A stretch of 7,347 bases of DNA, taken from contig CAKQNZ010000104.1 in assembly GCA_934255435.1 (NCBI GenBank), positions 1-7,347 on the forward strand, written 5' to 3'. Within the stretch, counting starts at the first letter, position 1; each line of letters opens with the position of its first letter. The notes beneath the pieces are model-generated. The model saw only the letters and a program-made list of their open reading frames with translations, had not been told where the DNA came from and searched no databases. Shown piece after piece: positions 1-7,347 of this stretch. Position numbers and translations under genes: made by a program. This DNA comes from an uncultured Clostridia bacterium. Lineage in GTDB: Bacteria > Bacillota > Clostridia > Peptostreptococcales > Anaerovoracaceae.

Positions 1-73
1 AATATCGTTTTCGATATTTCCGGAATATCAACAAAAGTTTCATATGATAAAACGTGGCGAAGCCACTTTTGTT
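1..73. repeat. Cluster of nested inverted repeats at left edge
   Basis: Four short perfect inverted repeats are packed into 73 noncoding bases. AATATCG (1-7) pairs with CGATATT (12-18). GATATT (13-18) can pair instead with AATATC (24-29). AACAAAAGT (30-38) pairs with ACTTTTGTT (65-73). GTGGC (54-58) pairs with GCCAC (62-66). The first two share an arm, and the last two overlap at 65-66, so within each pair the hairpins compete. This could be part of an intergenic repeat element, terminator structures for converging genes, or chance in AT-rich DNA. The left edge cuts it, so its full extent is unknown. The arms are seen directly; any function is inference. Confidence 0.45.
50..70 (-). terminator. 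Probable rho-independent terminator of the small exported protein gene
   Basis: A GC-rich stem GTGGC/GCCAC with a three-base loop lies about 35 bases past the stop of the minus-strand gene. Read on the minus strand, the stem is followed by GTTTTAT; after one A-G mismatch, three A-T pairs extend it. On the plus strand the same hairpin is followed by TTTTGTT, so it could also act on a plus-strand transcript entering from the left. The stem is short and the T-run is imperfect, so strength is uncertain. Confidence 0.5.
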
Positions 74-103
74 CCATCTGAAATGGCAGTATGAGTTTAC
101 ATT

Positions 104-532
104 TTACAGGTTTTTGTAAAAAGTGTTTGAACGAGTGCTTCCGTCACGAGTGTATTTTATCACGACTTTTATACGATAAGTTGCACTGGAGCTGATCGAA
201 AAAGTATGGATGTGGTTTATCCTCGTGCTTTTGACGGTTTTTTTATCACTGCTTACAGTGCTGTAACTGCTGCCGCTTTTTTTCTGAAGATAGATCGTAG
301 ACGTGATAGACGAAGCAGAAGATCTGGAAGCGACTGCCTGGGCTTGTGCTTTTGTGGATGATGTTTTTTTGAATCCTAAACCGCAGCTTTCAGCAGTCAG
401 TTCAGTGATATCTTCTGAGATCATGGCATTGTCATCCGTTTCAGGAGTATCGCCTGCAGTATCTGCAAATGTGAAACATGTCATAGAAAAAAACATAGCG
501 ATAACGGTAATGAGTAAGATTTTCTTTTTCAT
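104..532 (-). CDS. Small exported protein of unknown function, 142 aa
   Basis: No specific function is recognised. The protein starts with a clear signal peptide: basic MKKK, a hydrophobic core to about residue 19, then a probable signal peptidase I site after TFA (residue 23). The mature part opens with an acidic stretch (about 24-48, rich in D, E and T), has a single Cys at 50, then a Ser/Thr/Lys-rich basic C-terminal half. That half alternates polar and hydrophobic residues (SITSTIYLQ, HTFSISSSATYRIKVVIKY), which suggests a small beta-sandwich like those in secreted Firmicute DUF proteins; a DUF6147-like protein is possible but unverified. No LPXTG, membrane anchor or convincing lipobox is seen, so it is probably secreted. 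The ATG at 532 is chosen because AGGAGA lies eight bases upstream and the signal peptide starts there. It is divergent from the Rhs gene and looks more AT-rich. Confidence 0.85.
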   Translation of the reverse strand: MKKKILLITVIAMFFSMTCFTFADTAGDTPETDDNAMISEDITELTAESCGLGFKKTSSTKAQAQAVASRSSASSITSTIYLQKKSGSSYSTVSSDKKTVKSTRINHIHTFSISSSATYRIKVVIKYTRDGSTRSNTFYKNL

Positions 533-540
533 AATATATT

Positions 541-546
541 TCTCCT
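541..546 (-). promoter_or_regulatory. Ribosome binding site AGGAGA of the small exported protein gene
   Basis: TCTCCT on the plus strand reads AGGAGA on the minus strand, eight bases before the ATG at 532. It extends to GGAAGGAGA over 541-549. The spacing and match are near ideal and fix the start codon. Confidence 0.85.
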
Positions 547-675
547 TCCAGTAAAACAGATGAATGAAATCGGAAAATGCAACAAAAAATATAAAAAAAT
601 AAAAATTCGTAATTTTATGTTACATTTTCTGGCCACAGCCATCTGTTTATATACAAGCATATTTTATTAACTCAT

Positions 676-681
676 AGGAGG
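676..681 (+). promoter_or_regulatory. Consensus ribosome binding site AGGAGG of the Rhs gene
   Basis: AGGAGG lies nine bases upstream of the ATG at 691. This perfect Shine-Dalgarno match identifies 691 as the ancestral start of the Rhs gene even though an in-frame TAA follows ten codons later. No ribosome site of similar quality is seen before any later in-frame start codon. Confidence 0.9.
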
Positions 682-690
682 AAGAAAACA

Positions 691-789
691 ATGAATCTAA
701 AAACAAAAGCGGGACCTGTGTAAAGGCTGACTGCTTTTTTGCTGACGCTGTTCCTTGTTGTGACATTGATCCCGGATATCGGGCATGCC
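691..789 (+). other. Signal peptide region of the Rhs protein, interrupted by a stop
   Basis: The frame reads MNLKTKAGPV, stop, then RLTAFLLTLFLVVTLIPDIG and HA. Ignoring the stop, this is a classic signal peptide: basic n-region (K4, K6, R12), a hydrophobic core at about 13-27, and a GHA cleavage site before residue 34. The two halves fit together so well that the stop looks like a single altered codon; TAA is one base away from AAA (Lys), CAA (Gln) or GAA (Glu). Confidence 0.8.
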
Positions 790-3700
790 ACAGGTTCAGG
801 CGAAGAGACGAAGATATCGCCTGAAGAGGTCACCGAGAAAAACGTCATCGGCAAGACCGAGGATACGACCACATACGACCTCGGCGGGGGAGAGAAGATG
901 ACAGTTTTTCATGGCGGTCAGGTCAGGTACGAAAACGATGAGGGCAGCCTCACTGACTACGACCGCAGCCTTGTTAAGATAGATAAGGGAGAAAAGACAG
1001 AAGCCGGTTCAGATCTCGACGGCTATTCATATACTAACAAAGAGGGCGACAGGAAACATTACATGCCCGGCAGACTTTCGGAGGACACGCCGCTGCTGAT
1101 GGAAGACGGGGAACACAGCATCAGCATCTCTCCGGATGAAAAGACTCTGGACACGGTTTCCGCAGAAAGTGCGCCCGTAAAAGTGATAAAAGAAACCACG
1201 CCCACGCTGTACGAGGATGAAGAGAAGCTCCCTGTAACAGCGAAATACAGCAGTCCGCAGTCATCAGCGGATTTTGCATATGAATCAGGGGAAGAAGGAG
1301 TCAAAGAAACCATAACTCTGAAGGAAAGACCCGAGAGCAATACTTTTACATATGTCCTCCGGCTCAAGGGTCTTACTCCGGAGAAAAATCCTACAGATGC
1401 AGGCATCACTTTCTTCGATAAAGAGACAGGCAGCATCGCAGCGGACATATCACCGGCATGGATGAATGACGCCAGCGGAAGCGCATACAGCGATGATATA
1501 ACATACGATATAAAGAAGGCAGAAGGGGACAGATATATACTGACCATGACTGTAGACAGGGACTACCTTGACAGCAGCGACAGACAGTACCCTGTCACCA
1601 TCGACCCTACCACCACATGGAAAGGTTCAAGCCAGGTAACAGATGCATACGTCATCAGCGGCAGTTACGCCGGCACGGTATTCTACTCAGGCAGCACCAA
1701 AGTCATGCCTGCAGGAAAGAACGGTACCGGCACCCACAGGACATACATACAGTTCGAGCATATCAAGAAAACACTGATAGGCCAGTCCATCAGCAGCGCC
1801 AAACTCACTGTCTACGAAGTAGGCGATGGAGCAAAGAATCAGAAAGTAAGCGCATACCGTGTCACAGGCGGGTGGAAAGCCTCAAAGCTCACATGGAACA
1901 ATAAACCATCGAATTCAAGCACTGTACTTTCTACAGTCACAACTAAGAAGACGAAAAATACAGCCCAGACTTTCGATCTTAAATCATACGTGGCAGGGCT
2001 GGCCAAGGATTCCTATGTCAGCCATGGCATAGTCCTCAAAAACGTGACAAGCTCGCCAAGCTACGCATCTTTCTGGGGCAGCAGATACGGCACTGCAGCA
2101 TACAGACCTAAGCTGGTGGTGACACATTACAGCAAACCGACGACTGCCACCAGTGCAGCTATATCGCCGAGATATGTCAGCAAAAGCACAGACGCCAAAG
2201 TGACCTATGCAGGGATAACATCCACAGGACTTGCCAGAGTTGAATTCCAGGCGCTGGCATATGATGATGTCAAAGCAGCCAACGGCGACGTCAAACTGGC
2301 GTACAGCTCATCAAGGACCATAAGCTCCGGAGCGAGCCTGCCTGAGATGGCTGACGGATGCTACCGGATATATGTCAGAGGCGTCAACAAAGCCGGTACT
2401 GCAGGAAGCGGCAAATCCGCCGGAGTAGTACACATAGACAGCGTAGCGCCTAAGCTGGGAGAGATAAGTCTTTCTCCGTCATCGGAGGAAAAACCGGGAC
2501 CGGCAAGCCCGCTGCTCACATGGAAAGGCATATCGGACGCTCACTTCAAGGAAGTCAGCGTTTCGGTAGACGGAGCTGCGTACAGGAAAGCCGGCTCCGA
2601 AACATCAGGGACATACACCATACCAAAGGAGACTTTCGATAGCACCGGTCTGCACACCATCAAGGTGAAAGCAGAAGACAAGATGGGCAACAGTGCAGAG
2701 AAGACTTTTGAAAACTACTATGTCTGCATAGACGGACCGGAAGTCGGTTCGCTGAAACTCAGGGACAGCTCCAGCAAAAACATCACCAGCGGTTCATGGA
2801 CCTCAGACAGCGACCCGGAAATAATATTTTCAGATCTCAGGGACAAGACCGGCGACATCAGCAGCAGCGGCGTGACCTACGCTCTGACAAAAGAAGGAGA
2901 ATCACCTTCCGACGAAGATTTCACTGCGCCGGAAGACCTTGTGATGGAAAAAGACGAGACCGGCGGATACAGCGGCAGTTTCCATATGGCGGAAAAAGAC
3001 CACGATCCTTCAGGCGGCAGATATGACGTACACGTCAGATTCACAGGCGAATCAGGAAACTATACACAGAGATCCCACGGATATTATCTTGATAAAAACA
3101 GTCCGAAAGGAACTATAACCATCAGCAGCATCTCTGGCACGTCGGTGTCAGGTGCGTTGAAAGACACCATAATAGTAACAGGAAATATAACCGACAGGCA
3201 GGATGACGAGGACCAGGACTGCAGCGGCATAGAGGACAGCAGCATCAGAGTATTCAGCAGTAAAGCAGACGGCGAGCAGCAGAAAGCCATACTTTACAAA
3301 GACATGAGCGAGTCCACCAGCAGGCCTCTTGACACCAGTAAATATGCCAACGGCACATATGTACTGAAACTGCATATCCAGGACAAAGCAGGCAATACGA
3401 AAACCGTGACGAAGGAGATCACCATAGCCAATCCTGCAGGCAGACCGGAAGTGACAGCAGAGAAGAACGGCAGCAAGGTAAAGATCGCATGGAGCTTCAA
3501 TAAAAATACCGAACTTTCTGGGATACAGTACCGTATAGGTGAAGACGGCGAATGGAAAGATATCTCAGGAGAGCCATCCATAAAAGGCGAAATGGAGACA
3601 GCGGAGCCATCTGACGAAGGCTCGTATACGATATATGTCAGAGGCGTGGATAAATCAGGCACAGCAGGAGAAGCCGGTACAGTTTCATACATCGTTGACA

Positions 3701-6700
3701 GCACTGACCCTGAAGCTCAGCTGACTACTTTCGTGCAGGGCGTCATCAGCGGTAAGGCATCGGACGCACATCTTGATGACTGGAGCATCAGCATCAGAGA
3801 CAAATCAGCTGCAGACGACACATATGAAAAAGTCCTTTCAGGCAGCAGCAAAGTAGACGGCAGTTTCGGCTTCATCGATCTGTCCGGCTCGAAATACAAG
3901 GCGGGCAGCCAGTACAGACTGAAACTCACTGTGACTGACAAGGCAGGCAACGCCTCCACTGCATACAAAGACATAACAAGGCCTGCAGATGAAGACACTG
4001 CGAAACTCACAGATCCGTCATTCAGAGTCAGCAGACCATCAGGACAGAGCTACAAAGACGAACATTTCCAGATCGGCACGAAGACAGAAAGCCTCAGTAT
4101 CAGGAAAGACGATGAGAAGACACTGGATGAAGAAAGCCTCCAGTGGTATGTGGACGGCGTGAAAAAAGCAGAAGGCGCTGTCTACAGCGATGATTTTTCA
4201 TGTGCAGAAGGCACATCGTACGAAACAGGGAAAGATTACGATATCCTGGCAGCAGGAACTGACGAAGACGGCAGGACTGTATACAGCAGAGCCGTGACCA
4301 TAAACGGTGAAAAGAAGACTCTCAGCATGGGAGAAACGTCAGAGAAAGACGTAAAACTGGAGGGCAAAGCAGTTGCTCTGCGCATCGACGCCCCTGAAAC
4401 CATCGGAGATAAAAAAGTCACGTACAGCATCAGCATATCAGGCGGTAAATACACCGCCCTTTCACCGGGCAAGAAAATAAGCGTTTCGGATATAGACGGT
4501 GCAAAGATCTACGGCAGCGACTTCACTGTCAAAGCAGAGTCCGAAGCGGATATTTCCAGCCTCGGAGACATATCAGTGACAGCAGACGTACTGGCTGCGG
4601 AGGATTTCAGCATATCAGCCGCAGAAGATTTCAGACCTGTCGGATTTTCACTGAGACACAAGCTGAACTACAAGACATATTTCACATGGCAGACAGCAGC
4701 AGGCAGTACGCAGCTGCCGGACGACATATCTTTCGAAGTATACAGGAGCACTGAAGACGGATTCACGCCGTCTGGAGACACACTGGCTGCAGGTGATTTC
4801 GCCAGCTGCAGCTACACTGAGATAAACACAGGTTATTCAGGAAAATACTACTACAGAGTCAGAGCCGTCCAGAAGGATGAAAACGACAGGATCATAAGCA
4901 GCAGCGGATTTTCCAGACAGATGTACGGCAAAGTGGCAGACGCCGACGAATACCTGAAACGACTGGGAAACAGGGAGTACTGGAGCTACGCATCCATGGG
5001 ACTGCCCCAGGGCGATGCGAATATAGAAAAGAGCCAGGGAAACTTTACATATTCCCAGAGCGACGCAGAGATACCGAATGAGGGAGTAGATGTATCTTTC
5101 GAACGTACATACAACAGTCAGTCCAGCGCAATGTCATCCCTGGGCATGGGATGGAGCAGCAGCTTCGATATGGAAGTGCTGGCTATCGCAGACACCGGCG
5201 GAGAGAACGACGACAGCCTTGTGCTGAGATACGGAGACGGCACGCTGTATCAGTTCACGAAGACCTCCGGTGGAAACAAGGAAAACGCCGGCAGCAATGA
5301 AACTGCAGCAGATGACTCCGGTACTATGGATGCAGAGGCGGCAGATGATAATGAGACTGCTGAGTACATATCCTCACTGGGAAAATATGTGACACTGACT
5401 AAGACCCATTCAGAGGAGGATGTGGAGCTTCCGGCCAGGAAAAAAGGCATCGTCACAGACGACGACAAGGAGACTGTCACAGTTACCAGCGACTATACAG
5501 TTAGAGACAAGGAAGGCAGCGAATACAGATTCAACAGCTTCGGCAGTCTCGTGTATATAACAGAATCGAACGGCAATTTTGCCATACTTGAATATGCACA
5601 GGACAGCGGACTGCTTTCCAGAGTGCGCACCAACCGCAACATAGCCATGGAACTCACATACAACGACGATGAAAAAGGCGGGGACCCGCTCACCATCAGA
5701 AGCGTGAAGCTCCCTGACGGCAGCAGCTACGAGTATGACTACGCAGGCAGCGCAGACAAAGAAAATGTCAGACTGACCTCAGTGACTCACAAGGCAGCAG
5801 GCGGTGACGGAGAGATAACATACCGCTATGATTACGACGGCAGACAGGAGCCGAAACTCGACACCATCAGAGATGCAGCAGGAAACAGATATACAGTTGA
5901 CTACGACAGCGAAGGCAGAGCCTCGCAGATGTCAGATCCCGACGGCAAGACACAGAAACTCACATACTCTGATGACAGCAGCGAGACGAAGACCGAGACC
6001 ATGATAAAGAAAGGTCTGCTTTCCGGTATGAAGACCATATCCAGCGAAACCGACAGATTTGACGGCTGGTTCGGCAACTGCCTGGAAAATATCGACGCAG
6101 CAGGGAACCGCACGGGATACACATATCGTGACAACCTTCTTGTGATGACAGAAAAAACAGGTCAGAAACAGAGCGTCGATGCATCGAAGAACGTGGTAGG
6201 GACAGATATAACGCTGACAGAGACCACGTCATACGACAGCGAGACCGACAACGTCACAAAGGAAAGATCCGAAGATGGTACAATCACGAAATACAGTTAT
6301 GACGGCGACAACGTGACTCATGAGACTACATACAACGCAGACGGAGAAAAGTCGTCGGATACAGATTACGAATACGACGACAACGACAATGAGACAAGAT
6401 CTTACGACGACGTCACAGACGAAGAGGAGCTGTCTGAGTATTACGAAGAGGACAGTGAAACAGGCCTTGCAGGAGAGCTGAAGGAGGAAGTATCGAAGGA
6501 GGACGGAACAGAAAAAAGCACGACTTCATATACATACGAATACAGCGATGACGGCAGCAAGACCGAGACAGAAACAGAAGAGTGCGACGGCGTAAAGACC
6601 GTTACAGTGACAGTCACAGACGCCATGGGCCGTGAGAAAAGCACGAAGACGTCTGTAGACGGCGATGTGAAGTCAGAGACCGTCAATACATACGACGGCT

Positions 6701-7347
6701 TCGGCAGGCTCACGAAGACGGTAGTGACTCAGGGAGATTCCCGCAGGACCACTTCCAGCACATACGACGCCAACGGTACGGTCCTTACGGAAACAGACGC
6801 TGACGGCACTGTTACATCATACACTTACGACAAGCTCAACAGAGTGAAGTCCAGGAATGTGAAAAAGGGCGATCTCAGCAAGACATGGACCACAGACTAC
6901 GATTATGAAGACGTGACGCTCCATACAGGCGCAGCCACGAAGGAAGTAACTGACGCCTATACCGTCACCGAAAAAGACCCGGACGGATACATCACATCCC
7001 AGACCTTTACAGATCCTTCAGGCAATGTGGTCAGAGAAAAAGCAGACGGCATGTACACAGACAAGCAGTTCGACAAGTCGGGCAGAGTCACAGCCGCCTG
7101 TGAATACGGAGAAAACTCTGACGGAGAAGGCGGAGTTCTCACCCTTTCCATCTACGATGAGAACGGCAACCAGACCCATACAGCTGTGAACCCGTCGGTG
7201 AAAGACGGCACGTACAACATCGGAGGAGACTGCATCGTCACTGAGAGCAGATACGACGCCGACGGCAACGTGACAGCAAGCATAAACGGAGAAGGACACA
7301 GGACTTCCATGTCTTACGACATCGAGGGACAGCTCAGACAGGTGGCA
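691..7347 (+). CDS. Rhs/YD-repeat surface protein, WapA-like (3' partial, TAA at codon 11)
   Basis: This is a giant exported protein of the Rhs/wall-associated type. Such proteins usually present a C-terminal toxin inside a YD-repeat shell for contact-dependent competition, but that end lies outside the window. Residues are counted from ATG 691. Residues 1-33 are a signal peptide ending GHA. Residues 34-314 are an N-terminal region ending in YPVTIDPT (300-307), typical ahead of DNRLRE domains. DNRLRE follows at 318-480, Ig-like stalk modules at about 481-1100, a less clear Ig-like region to 1320, an FN3-like module at 1321-1414, the Rhs entry region at 1429-1670, and YD repeats from about 1680 to the edge at 2219. 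No frameshift is seen. Codon 11 is TAA, so as written it is either a pseudogene or needs readthrough, restart or sequence correction. The first later in-frame ATG (898) would lose the signal peptide; TTG 739 would keep only its core. The mature protein is strongly acidic and rich in Ser and Thr. Confidence 0.88.
721..723 (+). other. In-frame TAA at codon 11 of the Rhs gene
   Basis: The codon series from 691 reaches TAA at 721-723, then stays open to the window end (2208 codons). A run of six T bases (735-740) lies just downstream, but neither alternative frame offers an upstream start that slippage could rescue: plus frame 3 meets TAG at 675 with no start codon between, and plus frame 2 meets TGA at 728. 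TAA is the stop least often recoded in bacteria, so a nonsense mutation or a sequence error is the simplest reading. Confidence 0.9.
1642..2130 (+). other. DNRLRE domain of the Rhs protein
   Basis: Residues 318-480 follow the DNRLRE pattern. There is an opening D-A-Y-V strand, RTYIQFEHIKKTL, the sA-L-T-V-Y-E strand (SSAKLTVYEV), GGWKASKLTWNNKPS with the conserved Trp pair (W402 in the second), the TFDLKSYV strand, a HGIVLKN strand, and the closing RPKLVVTHY (R472-P-K-L). In Firmicutes this beta-rich domain is common in cell-surface proteins between the signal peptide and Rhs repeats, where it probably acts in surface display or adhesion. The assignment comes from motif order, not a profile search. 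Confidence 0.8.
2131..3990 (+). repeat. Stalk of about six divergent Ig-like modules in the Rhs protein
   Basis: Related sentences recur in the translation. YRIYVRGVNKAGTAG (from residue 559) matches YTIYVRGVDKSGTAG (from residue 979), both followed by a VDS.aP/VDStDP linker. IKVKAEDKMGNS, LKLHIQDKAGNT and LKLTVTDKAGNA close three other modules in the manner of bacterial Ig-like domains. Module borders are approximately 2131-2450, 2450-2740, 2740-3100, 3100-3440, 3440-3705 and 3705-3990. The likely role is a rigid spacer lifting the Rhs shell from the cell surface. Repeat similarity is directly visible; the fold is inferred. Confidence 0.65.
4651..4932 (+). other. Fibronectin type III-like module of the Rhs protein
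   Basis: Residues 1321-1414 have the strand order of FN3: YFTWQTA early in the module, then ISFEVYRSTEDGF, then SYTEINTGYSGKYYYRVRAVQKD with the YYYRVRAV core strand and a closing Ser-rich SSSGFSRQ. This type of module commonly sits just before the Rhs entry region in Firmicute proteins. The stretch 3991-4650 before it is beta-rich and Ig-like, with segments such as VTYSISISGGKYTAL, but I cannot assign a named domain there. Confidence 0.6.
4975..5700 (+). other. Rhs entry region (DUF6531-like) with acidic insert
   Basis: EYWSYASMGLPQG, then GNFTYSQSDAEIPNEG, then VDVSFERTYNSQS and LGMGWSSSFDMEV match the region that opens Rhs shells in many bacteria (compare the family phrase FxRTYNS ... GxGW). 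LRYGDGTLYQF, SEYRFNSFGSLVYI and GNFAILEYA continue the usual succession of strands. Between GTLYQF and KYVTLTK lies an acidic low-complexity insert at about 5263-5364 (GSNETAADDSGTMDAEAADD). Confidence 0.85.
5725..7347 (+). repeat. Degenerate YD-repeat array of the Rhs shell, continuing past the edge
   Basis: YD-repeat units recur about every 20-40 residues. Examples with the Tyr codon position are SYDSETDNV (6232), YDGDNVTHE (6298), YDDNDNETR (6373), TYDGFGRLT (6691), TYDANGTVL (6763), TYDKLNRVK (6826), IYDENGNQT (7153), RYDADGNVT (7252) and SYDIEGQLR (7315). The interleaved DAAGNR, DADGTVTSY and NGEGHRTSM phrases are the other half of the repeat. In solved Rhs proteins these units wind into a hollow beta cage. 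An acidic stretch, 6403-6513, interrupts the array. The array has not ended at 7347. Confidence 0.9.

Larger units (their letters stand above)
533..690. promoter_or_regulatory. Divergent AT-rich intergenic region holding both promoters
   Basis: This 158-base gap separates two divergent genes, so both promoters should lie here. It contains A/T tracts, notably around 583-606. The best plus-strand candidate is an extended -10, TGTTTATAT (644-652), about 38 bases before the Rhs start codon, but no -35 box is well spaced; the nearest, TTACAT (620-625), is about 21 bases from the hexamer. On the minus strand TTGCAT (plus 577-582) could be a -35, without a convincing -10. No operator palindrome, riboswitch or small gene is evident. 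That promoters exist here is inferred from gene layout; the exact boxes are weak. Confidence 0.4.

Noticed and set aside
1..94. Possible 3' end of a plus-strand gene entering from the left
   Set aside because: Two plus frames are open from the edge (ending at the TGA at 79-81 and at 92-94), but about 26-30 codons is expected by chance. Neither gives a recognisable product, and the hairpins cross them.
470..532. Cys 19 of the small protein as a lipoprotein attachment site
   Set aside because: The preceding residues S-M-T do not fit a lipobox (normally L-[AS]-[GA]-C), and a good signal peptidase I site follows at TFA.
303..554. Plus-strand open frame of 83 codons
   Set aside because: It overlaps the small exported protein gene on the other strand. 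That gene has a signal peptide and an ideal ribosome site, whereas this frame has neither.
735..740. Run of six T bases as a phase-variation slippage site
   Set aside because: Slippage here cannot bypass the upstream TAA, because neither other upstream frame has a start codon that reads into it. Six bases is also short for phase variation.
1059..1547. 162-codon minus-strand open frame opposite the Rhs gene
   Set aside because: It is antisense to a continuous, clearly recognisable coding frame. Its Ser/Val/Leu-rich, low-complexity translation is what the complement of acidic Ser/Thr/Asp codons gives. The same holds for the other minus-strand frames between 3084 and 7299.
1617..1904. Plus-strand open frame in a different phase within the DNRLRE region
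   Set aside because: The Arg/His/Gln-rich translation is an off-frame shadow of the DNRLRE coding sequence. The frame at 2796-3026 is rejected for the same reason.

Overview
The window holds two genes in divergent orientation. One is a small AT-rich gene for a 142-residue exported protein (104-532, minus strand). The other is one very long open frame (691-7347, plus strand) that runs off the right edge still open. The long frame encodes an Rhs/YD-repeat surface protein of the WapA-like, Gram-positive type, and 2219 codons of it are visible. A Firmicute is the most likely host, probably an anaerobic gut clostridial type. This rests on the strong AGGAGG and AGGAGA ribosome sites, the Gram-positive style signal peptides, the DNRLRE plus Rhs architecture and the frequent AGA/AGG and ATA codons. 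The host call is inference; no rRNA or housekeeping gene is present to confirm it.

Layout: 1-103 is noncoding, with a cluster of nested inverted repeats and a terminator-like hairpin downstream of the small gene. The small exported protein occupies 104-532. A 158-base, very AT-rich divergent intergenic region lies at 533-690 and must carry both promoters. From 691 to the end the Rhs frame reads, in order: signal peptide, N-terminal region ending in YPVTIDPT, DNRLRE domain, a long stalk of Ig-like modules, a fibronectin-III-like module, the Rhs entry region (GNFTYS...FERTYNSQ), and degenerate YD repeats to the window edge.

The most important anomaly is an in-frame TAA at codon 11 of the Rhs frame, inside the signal-peptide n-region. 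The strong ribosome site and ATG lie just upstream, and about 2200 open codons follow. Either the gene is freshly inactivated or unexported, or there is recoding or restart, or the base is wrong. In known Rhs/WapA systems the YD-repeat shell encloses a variable C-terminal toxin followed by an immunity gene. Both would lie beyond the right edge and cannot be judged here. No RNA gene, CRISPR array, transposase or other mobile element is seen.
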